A stretch of 64,000 nt of DNA from Methylobacter sp. Lineage in GTDB: Bacteria; Pseudomonadota; Gammaproteobacteria; Methylococcales; Methylomonadaceae. Shown piece after piece: positions 29,891-41,060 of this stretch (its first letter is position 1; the number at the start of each line of letters is the position of its first letter). Location: positions 1 to 64,000 of the forward strand of contig NZ_SCTW01000050.1 of the NCBI RefSeq assembly GCF_004322395.1, read 5' to 3'. The position numbers were made by a program, and so were the translations under genes. Under the pieces are notes generated by a model. The model had not been told where the DNA came from and did no database searches. It was given only the letters and a program-made list of their open reading frames with translations.

Positions 29891-32523
29891 CCCATCCGGA
29901 TCAATCCGCCTTATTGAGTAATGTGCTCGATGCCGCGACCGAAGTGTCTATTATCGCTACCGATCCGCATGGCGTTATTACTGTGTTCAATCGCGGCGCC
30001 GAACTGTTACTGGGCTATAGTGCCGAGCAGTTAGTTAGCAAACATACTCCCGCATTATTTCATCTTGCTTCCGAGATTGCTGTCCGTGGTTTGAAATTGT
30101 CTCAGGAATACGGCTTTCCGATTGAGGGCTTTCGGGTTTTTGTCCAGAATGCCGAACTGCATGGGCGTGAACAACGGCAATGGACTTATGTCTGTGCGGA
30201 TGGCCGGCAGGTACAAGTATCGCTGATCATAACGGTCATGCGTTCGCTGGAGGGGAATATCACCGGTTATCTCGGAATGGCCCATGACATTACCAAGGAA
30301 ATCCAGGCTTACAAGGTTGTTAAAGAGTTCAAGAACATGCTCGATCAGGTTCACGATGGCATCTTCATGTTTCGGCCTGATACTTTGGGCTTTACCTATG
30401 CAAACCTGGGTGCAACGATTCAACTGGGCTATAACAGCGAGGAATTGCTGCAAATGTCTCCATTGGATATCAAGCCTGAGTTCACAGAGGCAGGTTTTCG
30501 CGAACGTTTACGTCCGCTGCTGGATGGCGAGAAAACATTAGTTATTTTTGAAACAGTTCACCGTTGTAAGAATGGTGACATCATATCAGTGGAAGTTTCC
30601 ATCCAGTTAGTGTCTGAACAGGGACAGGAGCCGTTGTTCGTGAATGTGGTGCGGGATATTACCGAGCGCAAGGCGGCGGAACGCGTCATGCACGAGAATG
30701 CTCAATATACTCAGGCTATCCTGGATAATATTATCGACGGCATCATTACCATTGACAGCCGGGGTACGGTTCAATCGATTAATCTTGCCGGCGAGAATAT
30801 CTTCGGCTATACGGCGGATGAGATTGTCGGCAGGAACGTCAATATGCTGATGCCCGAGCCTCACCACAGCAAACACGACTGTTATCTCCAAAATTATCAT
30901 GCAACCGGTATACCGCGCATTATCGGCAGCGGCCGCGAGGTGGAAGGGCTGCACAAGGACGGCACTATCTTCCCGATAGATCTTGCCGTGTCGCAGAGTA
31001 TTCATCAAGGGCAGCCATTGTTCATCGGTGTGGTTAGGGATATTACCGAACGCAAACGGGTGGATTTGATGAAGACCGAATTTGTCTCCACAGTCAGCCA
31101 TGAACTGCGGACACCGCTGACCTCTATCAGTGGAGCATTGGGCTTGATTGTCGGAGGCGCTCTGGGCGAACTGCCGGAGCAGGCGAAAGTGATGCTCGAT
31201 ATTGCTTTCAAAAATAGCAAACGTCTGGCGCTGCTGATCAACGATCTGTTGGATATGGAAAAACTGGCTGCCGGTAAAATGCAGTTGGATTTACAGTTGC
31301 AGCTATTAATGCCGTTAGTGGAACAAACGTTGGAGGCTGTCCGTTTCTACGGCGATCAATATCAGGTGCGTTTTAAGTTGATCGAACGAGCCGACGATGT
31401 GCAGGTGCGGGTTGATAGCGGACGGCTGCAACAGGTACTAACCAATTTTCTATCCAATGCGGCCAAATTTTCGCCTTCCGGCGCTCAGGTCGAAGTTGCC
31501 GTGCGGCTGCAAAAAGATGTGGTTCAGGTCGAAGTTATCGACCACGGCCCCGGCATTTCTGATGAGTTTCGCAGCCGCATCTTCCAAAAATTTTCCCAGG
31601 CGGATTCGTCGGATACCCGGCAAAAAGGCGGTACCGGGCTGGGACTGGCTATCAGCAAGGAGCTCATCGAACGCATGAACGGGCTGATAGGCTTCGATTC
31701 CGAAGAAGGCCGGGGCGCGTGTTTTCATTTTCAATTACCGGTCTGGCGAAAGCAGAAAATAACGCAGCAACTCCCTGACACATCTATGTCGGGAAAACCA
31801 CGCCTATTGGTGGTGGAGGATGACCCGAACATAGCGTCATTGTTATCGATTATACTGAATCGCGCCGGCTATCAGGTGGATGTGGCCGCCAACGGCGAGA
31901 CGGCCCTTAACTGTCTTGCGCATAACGAATACGTAGCGATGACCTTGGATCTGATGTTGCCGGATCAAAGCGGTGTCTCGCTGATTCGCCGCATTCGCAG
32001 CCAAGCCGCGACCGAGACGCTGCCTATCATTATTGTCTCGGCTTATACAGAAGATGGCAAACTTACACTCAATGGCGACTTTAACGCTATTGCCTGGATC
32101 GATAAACCGATTCAGGAAGAGCAGCTGATCACAACTTTATCTCGTTTTGTGCCGATACAATCGGCTAACAAGCCTAAGATACTGCATGTAGAAGACGATA
32201 TTGATTTGCAACACGTAGTTGCGACAATCGGCCGCGATGTTGCCGATTTCGATGTCGCTAACAATCTGGCCGAAGCGCGCTCTAAATTAGCACGGGAGCG
32301 TTACAATCTGGTGGTGCTGGATATAGGTTTGCCCGACGGTAGCGGCTGGGAGCTATTGGCCGATTTGAAGCGGCTAAATACTAAACCTCCTGTGATGGTG
32401 TTATCCGGCTCCGAAATGACCGAGGAGCAACAAGATCATGTGCAGGCGGCATTGCTCAAGACGCGCATTCCCAATCAGGATTTACTCGATACCCTGAAAC
32501 GGCTTCTTCCCGGTAACGCTTAA
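29887..32523 (+). CDS. PAS-containing hybrid histidine kinase with two C-terminal receivers
   Basis: Multiple PAS; VSTVSHELRTPLTSISGALG; GTGLGLAISKELIERMNG; two REC domains; 4-nt overlap with upstream gene. Confidence 0.93.
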   Translation: MTHPDQSALLSNVLDAATEVSIIATDPHGVITVFNRGAELLLGYSAEQLVSKHTPALFHLASEIAVRGLKLSQEYGFPIEGFRVFVQNAELHGREQRQWTYVCADGRQVQVSLIITVMRSLEGNITGYLGMAHDITKEIQAYKVVKEFKNMLDQVHDGIFMFRPDTLGFTYANLGATIQLGYNSEELLQMSPLDIKPEFTEAGFRERLRPLLDGEKTLVIFETVHRCKNGDIISVEVSIQLVSEQGQEPLFVNVVRDITERKAAERVMHENAQYTQAILDNIIDGIITIDSRGTVQSINLAGENIFGYTADEIVGRNVNMLMPEPHHSKHDCYLQNYHATGIPRIIGSGREVEGLHKDGTIFPIDLAVSQSIHQGQPLFIGVVRDITERKRVDLMKTEFVSTVSHELRTPLTSISGALGLIVGGALGELPEQAKVMLDIAFKNSKRLALLINDLLDMEKLAAGKMQLDLQLQLLMPLVEQTLEAVRFYGDQYQVRFKLIERADDVQVRVDSGRLQQVLTNFLSNAAKFSPSGAQVEVAVRLQKDVVQVEVIDHGPGISDEFRSRIFQKFSQADSSDTRQKGGTGLGLAISKELIERMNGLIGFDSEEGRGACFHFQLPVWRKQKITQQLPDTSMSGKPRLLVVEDDPNIASLLSIILNRAGYQVDVAANGETALNCLAHNEYVAMTLDLMLPDQSGVSLIRRIRSQAATETLPIIIVSAYTEDGKLTLNGDFNAIAWIDKPIQEEQLITTLSRFVPIQSANKPKILHVEDDIDLQHVVATIGRDVADFDVANNLAEARSKLARERYNLVVLDIGLPDGSGWELLADLKRLNTKPPVMVLSGSEMTEEQQDHVQAALLKTRIPNQDLLDTLKRLLPGNA

Positions 32524-32540
32524 AACATAGGAAAAGCACT

Positions 32541-32921
32541 ATGGACCTGAAACGCATACTCTACGTTGAAGACGAACCGGACATTCAGGCCGTGGCTAAA
32601 CTGGCGCTGGAAATGGTAGGAGGCTATCAGGTGATGATCTGTAGTAGCGGACAGGAAGCTTTGGATAAAGTAGGCGGCTTTGCGCCGGATTTAATCCTGC
32701 TTGACGTGATGATGCCGGGTATGGATGGACCGGCCACCTTGCAAAGCTTGCGCGCCGGTTCCACTACTGCCGCCATTCCGGTGATCTTTCTTACCGCGAA
32801 AGTGCAGCCGTCGGAAGTAGCGCATTATCAAGCGTTAGGAGCACTGAACGTTATTGCCAAACCTTTCGACCCAATGACGCTGGCGACGCAGATACGGCAA
32901 ATTTGGGAGCGCAACTTATGA
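32541..32921 (+). CDS. Single-domain response regulator
   Basis: ILYVEDEPDIQAVAKLALE...DLILLDVMMPGMDGPATL...FLTAKV...AKPFDP. Confidence 0.93.
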   Translation: MDLKRILYVEDEPDIQAVAKLALEMVGGYQVMICSSGQEALDKVGGFAPDLILLDVMMPGMDGPATLQSLRAGSTTAAIPVIFLTAKVQPSEVAHYQALGALNVIAKPFDPMTLATQIRQIWERNL

Positions 32922-33070
32922 CCGATTCCGTCGATTTTACCGTCCGGCTTAAGGTTTTATCCGAACAGTACGCCAAGCAGTTAGAAAGTAATTTAGATGA
33001 TTTGGTCAAGCGTACTTCCGGGCAGCGGCGGAGCGATCATATTCGACTTTTAGGTTTATTGGAAATTTAA
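32918..33070 (+). pseudogene. 51-codon ORF, probable truncated Hpt-domain N-terminus
   Basis: MTDSVDFTVRLKVLSEQYAKQLESNLDDLVKRTSGQRRSDHIRLLGLLEI*; ATGA overlap with the upstream regulator; Hpt-type start but no phospho-His region. Confidence 0.4.
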
Positions 33071-33144
33071 TCATCTACATCTTAAATGAATGTTATAAAC
33101 AAAATAATTTACATTGATGTACAAGGTTTTGTTATAGCTCATTC

Positions 33145-33171
33145 GATGGGTTTCGCGTTGCTCTACCCATC
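33145..33171. repeat. GATGGGT...ACCCATC inverted repeat of dispersed type
   Basis: gatgggtttcgcgttgctctacccatc. Confidence 0.6.
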
Positions 33172-33213
33172 CTTCACCTTTTGATTATCGATCAACTATA
33201 ACAAGAACCGACC

Positions 33214-36200
33214 ATGGATAATGACATTCAGATCTCTCTTTCCAAAATGCGGGAAGATTTTATTGCGCGTCTGCCGAGTCGGTTAATTATTTTTAAAACT
33301 TTGCTGTCCGATCTTGAATGTGGCCGGTCGGAATCTATAGCGGCCTTGTATCGTGAGTCACATAGCTTGGTCGGTGCCGCGGGCGTTCATGGTCTGGTGT
33401 TGGTTTCCGAGGCGGCGCGTGCTTTGGAACAGATCGTGGCAGCCATGCCTGTTGATGGAATATTGGATGAACAAGGGCTGGACGCCATACGTGAAGCCTT
33501 GGCGAGTCTTGAAGCACAGACAGTCAACCCGAGTTCCAGTTTCGTCCCTCATGTTCGGCGGGGACCGACAAAAATTCCTCATATTGTGGTAGTGGACGAT
33601 GATAAGGAGCAGACCGACTGGCTGCGCTCCGTGCTCGAACAAGCGGGTTATCGGATTGATGTATTTCATAAACTTGCGGACTTCAGCGCCGCCAGCCTAA
33701 CATTCGAGCCTCCCTCCGCGGTAATTATAGATATGATGTTTCCGGAAGGCGACGATGCGGGCGCACGCGCTATCGCAAAACTAAAAGAGCAGTGCCTTAA
33801 CAGTTTTCCTGTCATCTTCATTTCAGTTCGGCAAGATATGGCGGCGAAGCTTGCCGCCTATCGTGCAGGTGCTACCTGTTATCTGACCAAGCCGGTGAAT
33901 AGGGATGCTTTGCTGCGAGTGGTTGCCGACTCGGCAGCGTTAATGCCGAGAGTGCCTTTTCGCGTGTTGCTGGTCGATGATGACCCTGAACAGTTGATGA
34001 CTCAAGGCCAGACTCTGCGACAATCCGGCATGACGGTGTTGGAATCGGCCGATCCTCTAAAGGTTCTGGAAATGCTGGAGAGTTTCGCGGCCGAGGTATT
34101 GGTATTGGATATGTATATGCCGGAATGCTCGGGCCCGGAGCTGGCGGCCATTTTGCGGGATGATGAACGGTATGCCCAGATGCCGATTGTTTATCTTTCG
34201 GCAGAGACTAGTGTATCCAAGCAATTATTAGCACTCAATCGCGGTGGCGATCATTTTCTGACCAAACCGGTTGATCCTCGTCATTTGGTTGCGGCGGTGG
34301 CTTTGCAAGCAAGACGTTTTCGCCAGACACGGGAGCAAGCGGAGTCGCTACGCGCTACGCTTTATGAGAGAGAACGTCAGCAGCAGGCGCTTGATGCCCA
34401 TGCCATTGTTAGTGCGACAGATATGGCCGGCGTAATTATTTATGTTAATGAGCGATTTTGTGAGATCAGCGGTTACAGCCGAAACGAAGTGTTGGGTGAA
34501 AATCATCGTATCGTCAAGTCGAGCGAACATCCTCCCGAATTTTACCGTGATATATGGTTTACCATTACGCAAGGCAATATCTGGCGGGGTGAAGTTTGCA
34601 ACCGGCGTAAAGACGGCAGCCTATATTGGGTTGAAACCAGTATTGTGCCTTTCTTGGATAAAGCCGGATGGCCTTACCAATACGTATCGATCCGCACCGA
34701 TATAACTCGCATTAAAGAAGCCGAGTTGCGATTACGTCTTTTAGAGCGTGCTGTGGAAGCCAGTACCAGCAGCATTAGTATGGCGTATGCCGGCAAGCCC
34801 GATATGCCGTTGATTTATGTCAACCCCGCCTTTGAGCGTATCACCGGATATAGCCGCGATGAAGTGATTGGACGCAACTGCCGTTTTTTGCAAGGTGAAG
34901 AAGTTGGTCAGCCGAGTCTGGATGAAATTCGTGCAGCGTTGCGGGCGGGGCGTGCCGGAGAGGCGCTGGTGCATAACTACCGCAAGGATGGTACGCCGTT
35001 TTGGAATGACTTGCGCATAGCGCCAGTGCATGACGAACAGGGGCGTCTTACTCATTTCATCGGTATTTCCGATGATGTCACCAAGCGCCGCGAGGCCGAG
35101 GATGCTCTACTTCAAAGCGAAGAGCGGTTACGTCGCAGTCAGCTCTACGCGAACATCGGCACTTGGGACTGGAACATCCAGACCGGTCAACTTCTTTGGT
35201 CGGAACGTATACCGCCATTGTTCGGTTGCCCTGAGGATAAGCAGGAGAAGCATACCTATGAAGAGTTTCTTGATGCAGTGCACCCTGATGATCGGCAGAA
35301 AGTGATTGATGCGGTTAATGACTGTGTGGAATTAGGTTTCGAATATAATATCGAACACCGTTGCGTATGGCCTGACGGTACAGTGCACTGGCTGATGGAG
35401 CGTGGCGATGTGGTGCGCGATGCGGACGGTACGCCGCTGAATATGCTCGGCGTGGTGCAGGACATTACCAAACGCAAGTTTGCCGAGTTGGCATTGGCGG
35501 AGAGTCGCATACGCTTGGAAGAGTCCCAAAACTTGGCAAAGTTGGGTAATTGGGAGGCCGATCTTTCAACCGGCGAAATGCGTTGGGCGGATGAAATCTA
35601 CCGTATTTTTGGACAGGATCCGGCAACTTATACGCCAAGTGTCGAAGGTTTTTTAGACGCAGTGCATCCTGACGATATAGCGCTGGTGCGTGAAAGCGAA
35701 CGGTACGCTGCAGAAACCGGTATCCATAGCATGTTTCATCGCATTATCCGTCCTGACGGTGAAGTGCGCTATGTGCATGAGCTGGCGAGACTGGAACGTA
35801 ACGCGGAGGGGAGGCTCGTGTGCCTGATTGGTACCGTGCAGGACGTGACTGAATTGAAACTGGCTGAGCAGGCACTGATCAATTCCCGTGATGAAGCAGA
35901 GCGCGCCAACAGCGCCAAGTCGGATTTTTTGTCCAGCATGTCGCACGAATTACGCACACCGATGAACGCCATTCTGGGTTTTGGACAGCTGTTGGAAATA
36001 GATGGCGCGCTCAATGAGGAGCAAAAAGATTATGTCGATGAGATACTCAAGGCTGGCCGCCATTTGCTGGAACTTATCAATGAAGTATTGGATTTGGCCA
36101 AGATTGAATCAGGCAAGATCAATTTGTCATTAGAACTGTTGCATAGCACCGAACTCATAACGGAATGTGTAGCATTGGTCAAGCCGATTGCCCAAGTGCA

Positions 36201-37041
36201 AGGCATCACTATAGATGATGCGCCAATTGATGATTATGTAATACGCGCAGACCGTACCCGGCTAAAGCAGGTGCTGATAAATCTACTGTCTAATGCTATT
36301 AAATACAATCGCCCGCAAGGAGAAGTATCGATTCAGGTTACTATTCGGGACGGTTGGGTACGTCTGGCGGTGTCTGATACCGGGTACGGCATTGCGGAAA
36401 CGCGGCAGCAAGAGGTTTTCCAGCCGTTTTCGCGTCTGGGTGCGGAAGAAACCGATATTGAAGGTACCGGTATTGGCCTGACTATCAGTCGGCGGCTTAC
36501 GGAAATGATGGGCGGTAATATCGATATGGAGAGCAAGGTGGGGCGGGGCAGTATTTTTTGGATTGAATTGCCGGAAGCGACTTCGGGACGGATCGCCGAA
36601 AGCAATGACTTGAAACAGGCAATGACAGCTGGGACGATATTTACCGATGAATGCCGGTATACGATGCTTTATATTGAGGATAACCCGGCTAACCTTCGAT
36701 TGGTTAGCCAGATCCTGGACAGGATCCCACAGTTGCAGTTGATCACGGCGCATAATCCGGAATTGGGGCTGGAGCTGGCTTCAGTGCATCATCCCGATTT
36801 GATTCTGCTCGATATTAATCTACCGGGCATGGACGGCTATCAGGTATTGAGTATATTACGCTCTATGGACTCGGTAAAAAACATGCCGGTGATCGCTATC
36901 AGTGCCAATGCGACGTCACGCGATATTGAGCGGGGTATAGCAGCAGGTTTTAATGATTATATTACCAAGCCTGTCAACATCAGGCATTTTCTTGAAACCG
37001 TGAGCCGTCTGCTTCCTTATGATCATAAAAAAAAGCCATAA
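33214..37041 (+). CDS. Hpt-REC-REC-PAS(n)-HK-REC hybrid sensor kinase
   Basis: Hpt YRESHSLVGAAGVHGL; two REC domains; four PAS/PAC blocks; LSSMSHELRTPMNAILGFGQ; GTGIGLTISRRLTEMMGG; C-terminal REC. Confidence 0.93.
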   Translation: MDNDIQISLSKMREDFIARLPSRLIIFKTLLSDLECGRSESIAALYRESHSLVGAAGVHGLVLVSEAARALEQIVAAMPVDGILDEQGLDAIREALASLEAQTVNPSSSFVPHVRRGPTKIPHIVVVDDDKEQTDWLRSVLEQAGYRIDVFHKLADFSAASLTFEPPSAVIIDMMFPEGDDAGARAIAKLKEQCLNSFPVIFISVRQDMAAKLAAYRAGATCYLTKPVNRDALLRVVADSAALMPRVPFRVLLVDDDPEQLMTQGQTLRQSGMTVLESADPLKVLEMLESFAAEVLVLDMYMPECSGPELAAILRDDERYAQMPIVYLSAETSVSKQLLALNRGGDHFLTKPVDPRHLVAAVALQARRFRQTREQAESLRATLYERERQQQALDAHAIVSATDMAGVIIYVNERFCEISGYSRNEVLGENHRIVKSSEHPPEFYRDIWFTITQGNIWRGEVCNRRKDGSLYWVETSIVPFLDKAGWPYQYVSIRTDITRIKEAELRLRLLERAVEASTSSISMAYAGKPDMPLIYVNPAFERITGYSRDEVIGRNCRFLQGEEVGQPSLDEIRAALRAGRAGEALVHNYRKDGTPFWNDLRIAPVHDEQGRLTHFIGISDDVTKRREAEDALLQSEERLRRSQLYANIGTWDWNIQTGQLLWSERIPPLFGCPEDKQEKHTYEEFLDAVHPDDRQKVIDAVNDCVELGFEYNIEHRCVWPDGTVHWLMERGDVVRDADGTPLNMLGVVQDITKRKFAELALAESRIRLEESQNLAKLGNWEADLSTGEMRWADEIYRIFGQDPATYTPSVEGFLDAVHPDDIALVRESERYAAETGIHSMFHRIIRPDGEVRYVHELARLERNAEGRLVCLIGTVQDVTELKLAEQALINSRDEAERANSAKSDFLSSMSHELRTPMNAILGFGQLLEIDGALNEEQKDYVDEILKAGRHLLELINEVLDLAKIESGKINLSLELLHSTELITECVALVKPIAQVQGITIDDAPIDDYVIRADRTRLKQVLINLLSNAIKYNRPQGEVSIQVTIRDGWVRLAVSDTGYGIAETRQQEVFQPFSRLGAEETDIEGTGIGLTISRRLTEMMGGNIDMESKVGRGSIFWIELPEATSGRIAESNDLKQAMTAGTIFTDECRYTMLYIEDNPANLRLVSQILDRIPQLQLITAHNPELGLELASVHHPDLILLDINLPGMDGYQVLSILRSMDSVKNMPVIAISANATSRDIERGIAAGFNDYITKPVNIRHFLETVSRLLPYDHKKKP

Positions 37042-38248
37042 ACTTATTATAGCGCTTGCGTTAATAGGCGTTGTGATTATGGCCGTAACTATAATCAGGC
37101 GGCATTATTCGATTAAGGTAAACAGTATAAAGATCGGCGTATTGCATTCGTTGACAGGTACTATGGCGGTCAGCGAAAGACCGTTGTTGGATGCGGTGCG
37201 CTTAGCAGTAGAAGAAATTAATGAACAAGGGGGATTGCTCAGTCAACCGTTAGAAGTGGTCGCGGTCGATGGTATGTCCGATCCAGAGGTATTTGCCGCT
37301 GAGGCCGAACGGTTAATTGAAAAGGAGCATGTCAGTGTCCTGTTCGGTTGCTGGACATCAGCCTGCCGTAAGGCGGTAAAACCGATAGTCGAAAAACACC
37401 GGCATTTGTTGTTTTATCCTGTGCAGTATGAAGGTATGGAGCAATCGGCCAATATTTTATACAGCGGCGCTGCACCCAACCAACAGATCGTTCCAGGTAC
37501 CCGTTGGGCGATGCAGAAATTCGGACAGCGCGTTTATTTGGTGGGCTCGGATTATATTTTCCCCCGCACTGCCAATATCATCATCAGTGATCTGATTAAC
37601 GCTTCCGAGGGTGAAATCCTCGGTGAACGCTATCAGCCATTGGGGAGCTCCGACATGGAAGCCATTATTACGGATATTGCCCGGAAAAAGCCGGACGTGG
37701 TGCTTAATACGCTCAACGGAGACAGTAACGCCGCTTTTTTTGCCGCTCTGGTCAAGGCCGGATTAAGCGACCTGCCGTTGGTGTCTTTTAGTGTGGAAGA
37801 AGGCGGCATGCTCGCATGGAACGGCGGGCAACTTACCCGGCATTACGGTGTTTGGAGTTACTTTCAATCTTTGCCAGGGGAAGAAAATCAGCGTTTCGTT
37901 AACGCGTATCGGACTCGGTTCGGCACTGACCGAGTAATCAGCGATCCGGTTGAAGCCGCTTATGTAGGCGTAAAATTATGGGCTCAGGCTGTGCAGGATG
38001 TGGAGTCCAGTGAGCCTAGCCGGGTTGACCCCGCTCTTTTGCGGCAGAGCATCAAGAGCCCTTCCGGGATAGCAGCGGTGGATGCGGACACCCGCCATTT
38101 GTGGAAGATGGTGCGAGTAGGCAAGGTGCGACCAGACGGACAGTTCGAGCAGGTGTTTGCGTCCAGTGCGCCGCTACGGCCATACCCTTGGCCAGGCTAT
38201 CGCACCAGAGACGAATGGCAAGTTCTGCTTGAGCGAGATCGGCCATGA
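37019..38248 (+). CDS. Urea/amide-type periplasmic substrate-binding protein (UrtA/FmdD/AmiC-like)
   Basis: N-terminal TM anchor; IKIGVLHSLTGTMAVSERPLLDAVRLAVEEINEQGGLL; FGCWTSACRKAVKPIVEKHRHLLFYPVQYEGMEQS. Confidence 0.88.
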   Translation: MIIKKSHKLIIALALIGVVIMAVTIIRRHYSIKVNSIKIGVLHSLTGTMAVSERPLLDAVRLAVEEINEQGGLLSQPLEVVAVDGMSDPEVFAAEAERLIEKEHVSVLFGCWTSACRKAVKPIVEKHRHLLFYPVQYEGMEQSANILYSGAAPNQQIVPGTRWAMQKFGQRVYLVGSDYIFPRTANIIISDLINASEGEILGERYQPLGSSDMEAIITDIARKKPDVVLNTLNGDSNAAFFAALVKAGLSDLPLVSFSVEEGGMLAWNGGQLTRHYGVWSYFQSLPGEENQRFVNAYRTRFGTDRVISDPVEAAYVGVKLWAQAVQDVESSEPSRVDPALLRQSIKSPSGIAAVDADTRHLWKMVRVGKVRPDGQFEQVFASSAPLRPYPWPGYRTRDEWQVLLERDRP

Positions 38249-41016
38249 TTTTCGGTAAAATTACTTCGCGTCTGATGCTGGGCTTTCTGCTGCTCTCGCC
38301 GTTGCCGCTGGCGGGACTGGCTTGGTTTTATGTTCAGAACTTCGAACACTCCTTACAGCAGTCGACACTGAAAAATCTGTCCTCCCTTGCCGACAAAAAG
38401 GCGGAGCAGATTAACACCTATATTAACGAACGACTGACCGACACCTGGTTCTTGGCCAAATCTATCGATACCGCCGAGACCTTGCAAGCTAGTCAAGGCA
38501 TAGATTCGCAGCACTATCAAGCAGAGAAACAGGCTTATGGCGATCATTTCCACGCTCTGTTTGAGAAGGTGCATTACCATGATTTGTTGCTGATCGACAT
38601 GGCCGGCAATGTGGTGTTTTCTATCCGGCATGAGTCTGATTTTGGCACCAATCTCAATACCGGGCCTTATCGCGGCACAGCTCTGGCAGACGCTCATCGG
38701 GAAGCCATTGCGCTGCTCGATGCGCAAGTTACGCAGGCTAAGCCTTATGCCCCATCTGCTGGAAAGCCAGCTATTTTCCTAGTCGCTCCCGTATTTAAAG
38801 CGGGTAAGATGATTGGTACTCTGGCTTTGCAAATGGATTTGGACAAGCTGACTGTCGTCACCGGCGATACCACCGGTTTGGGCGTGACAGGCGAAACAAT
38901 ATTGGCACAACTTGAGGGTAATGAAGCTCTGTATGTAGGTATTATGCGGCACGTTCCGGATGCGGCGTTCCGCTATCGTGTTACTCTGGATAAGGTAGCC
39001 AAGCCAATGCAATCGGCCCTTACCGGCGAGCATGACAAGGGTATTAGCCATGATTACGCAGGTGTTGAGGTAATTGCCGCTTGGCGCTACCTCCCTTCGT
39101 TGCGCTGGGGCATGGTGGTAAAAATTGATATTGCCGAGGCTTTTGCGCCGCTTTACCTGTTACAGAAATTCAGCCTAGTTGCGCTGAGTTTCCTGTTTTT
39201 GGCGGCGGGCATATTGGCGTTGCTGTTTGGCCGTACTTTGGTAGCGCCCATTTGGCAGTTGGTAACTGCTATGGAACGGATTGCAGGAGGGGATTTAAAT
39301 CATCGCGCCCCGCTGGTCGGATGTGATGAATTTCAACAACTTGCTGTTTCTTTCAATACTATGACGGAGCATTTGCAATTTCAGCATACGAATCTTGAAC
39401 GGCAGGTCGAGCAGCGTACAGCCGATATCAGGCGGGCTATGGAGCAGTTAAATGATGCACAGCATATTGCCCAATTAGGAAGTTGGGAGCTGGATTTAAG
39501 CAATGGAACATTGATCTGGTCCGATGAGATCTACCAACTGTTCGAAATCGACAAAAATTTGTTCGGCGCAACCTATCAGGCATTTCTAAACGCCATTCAT
39601 CCGGAGGACCGCGATGCAGTGAATGAGGCTTACAACCGGTCATTGCTGACTCGGGAACCGTACGAAATTACCCACCGTTTGTTAATGCCGGACGGGCGGG
39701 TTAAGTATGTGACGGAACGATGTGCATCTTATTTTGACACCGATGGCAAGCCAATCCGGTCAGCAGGCACGGTGCAGAATGTCACCGATCTTAAGCGGAC
39801 CGAACTGGAGCTTAAATATCTTAATGAAGAGCTCGAACAGCGCGTACAACAGCGCACCGCGCTGTTGCTTAAGGCAAAAGAAGAAGCCGATAGAGCCAAT
39901 AATGCCAAGTCTGAATTTTTATCGCGTATGAGCCATGAACTGCGTACGCCGATGAATGCCATTATAGGTTTTGCGCAATTACTGGAAACCGATGAGGAAA
40001 CTCCTCTCACGCCCGATCAAATTGACAATATACACGAGATTCTCCATGCCGGACGGCATCTGCTGGAACTGATCAATGAGATACTGGATTTGGCGCGTAT
40101 CGAGACCGGCCGGATTGAGCTGTCGCTGGAGCCGGTAGAAGTCCAGCCGCTGATCGGGGAGTGCATGGCATTGTTACAACCATTGGCTTTTGGACGACAA
40201 ATCGATTTGAAGCTGGATTTAAACAGTATGGGTACCGTGCAGGCCGACCGGCTTCGGTTGCGCCAGATTTTGCTCAATCTGCTGTCTAATGCCATTAAAT
40301 ATAATCATGATAAAGGCAACGTCCGGATTAGCTGTCAATACGTAGCGGAAGGAAGAGTCAGGCTTGTGGTGTGTGACAGCGGGCGCGGTATTGCGGTTGA
40401 TGCTCTACCGCGCTTGTTTAAACCTTTCGAGCGTATAGAAACGGCTTATGACGGTATTGAGGGCACCGGTATCGGCTTGGCGCTTTCCAAGAATCTGGCA
40501 GAGGCGATGAATGGTAGTATAGGCGTAGAAAGTGTCGTCGATAAAGGCAGCACTTTTTGGGTTGAGCTTCCTGCGGCGGAAGCGGTAGTTTCGTTAGCGG
40601 ATTCCGGTGTCACTGAAGCAATGCAGAACACTTATACTAAAACCCGCACAGTGCTTTATATCGAAGACAATCCTGCCAATCTGCGCCTGGTACGGAAAAT
40701 AATTTCTACGCATACCAATCTATTGCTGCTTGATGCCAGTAATGCCGAGCAAGGTCTGGAAATCGCTACAGCGCATCATCCCGATCTTATATTGCTCGAT
40801 ATCAACCTGCCGGGCATGAACGGATTTCAAGCTTTGCGTCATTTACAGGACAATCCCATTATTTGCGATATTCCGGTAGTCGCCATCTCCGCCAACGCCA
40901 TGGAGCGGGATATTAAGAAAGGACTGACAGCCGGTTTTACCGATTATTTGACTAAGCCGCTGGATATTCCCAAGCTTCTGGCTTTGCTGGATACGCTACT
41001 TAAAGGCAACGATTAA
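38245..41016 (+). CDS. Membrane hybrid kinase (Cache-like-HAMP-PAS-HK-REC)
   Basis: Two N-terminal TM segments flanking a periplasmic sensor; HAMP; LSRMSHELRTPMNAIIGFAQ; GTGIGLALSKNLAEAMNG; C-terminal REC. Confidence 0.92.
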   Translation: MIFGKITSRLMLGFLLLSPLPLAGLAWFYVQNFEHSLQQSTLKNLSSLADKKAEQINTYINERLTDTWFLAKSIDTAETLQASQGIDSQHYQAEKQAYGDHFHALFEKVHYHDLLLIDMAGNVVFSIRHESDFGTNLNTGPYRGTALADAHREAIALLDAQVTQAKPYAPSAGKPAIFLVAPVFKAGKMIGTLALQMDLDKLTVVTGDTTGLGVTGETILAQLEGNEALYVGIMRHVPDAAFRYRVTLDKVAKPMQSALTGEHDKGISHDYAGVEVIAAWRYLPSLRWGMVVKIDIAEAFAPLYLLQKFSLVALSFLFLAAGILALLFGRTLVAPIWQLVTAMERIAGGDLNHRAPLVGCDEFQQLAVSFNTMTEHLQFQHTNLERQVEQRTADIRRAMEQLNDAQHIAQLGSWELDLSNGTLIWSDEIYQLFEIDKNLFGATYQAFLNAIHPEDRDAVNEAYNRSLLTREPYEITHRLLMPDGRVKYVTERCASYFDTDGKPIRSAGTVQNVTDLKRTELELKYLNEELEQRVQQRTALLLKAKEEADRANNAKSEFLSRMSHELRTPMNAIIGFAQLLETDEETPLTPDQIDNIHEILHAGRHLLELINEILDLARIETGRIELSLEPVEVQPLIGECMALLQPLAFGRQIDLKLDLNSMGTVQADRLRLRQILLNLLSNAIKYNHDKGNVRISCQYVAEGRVRLVVCDSGRGIAVDALPRLFKPFERIETAYDGIEGTGIGLALSKNLAEAMNGSIGVESVVDKGSTFWVELPAAEAVVSLADSGVTEAMQNTYTKTRTVLYIEDNPANLRLVRKIISTHTNLLLLDASNAEQGLEIATAHHPDLILLDINLPGMNGFQALRHLQDNPIICDIPVVAISANAMERDIKKGLTAGFTDYLTKPLDIPKLLALLDTLLKGND

Positions 41017-41060
41017 AAGTATGGGAATTTTAACCACATTGCGGCTGAAAGGAGATTAAT

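Noticed and set aside
36283-36753. 156-aa minus-strand ORF
   Set aside because: Antisense to the hybrid kinase catalytic domain; no domain similarity.
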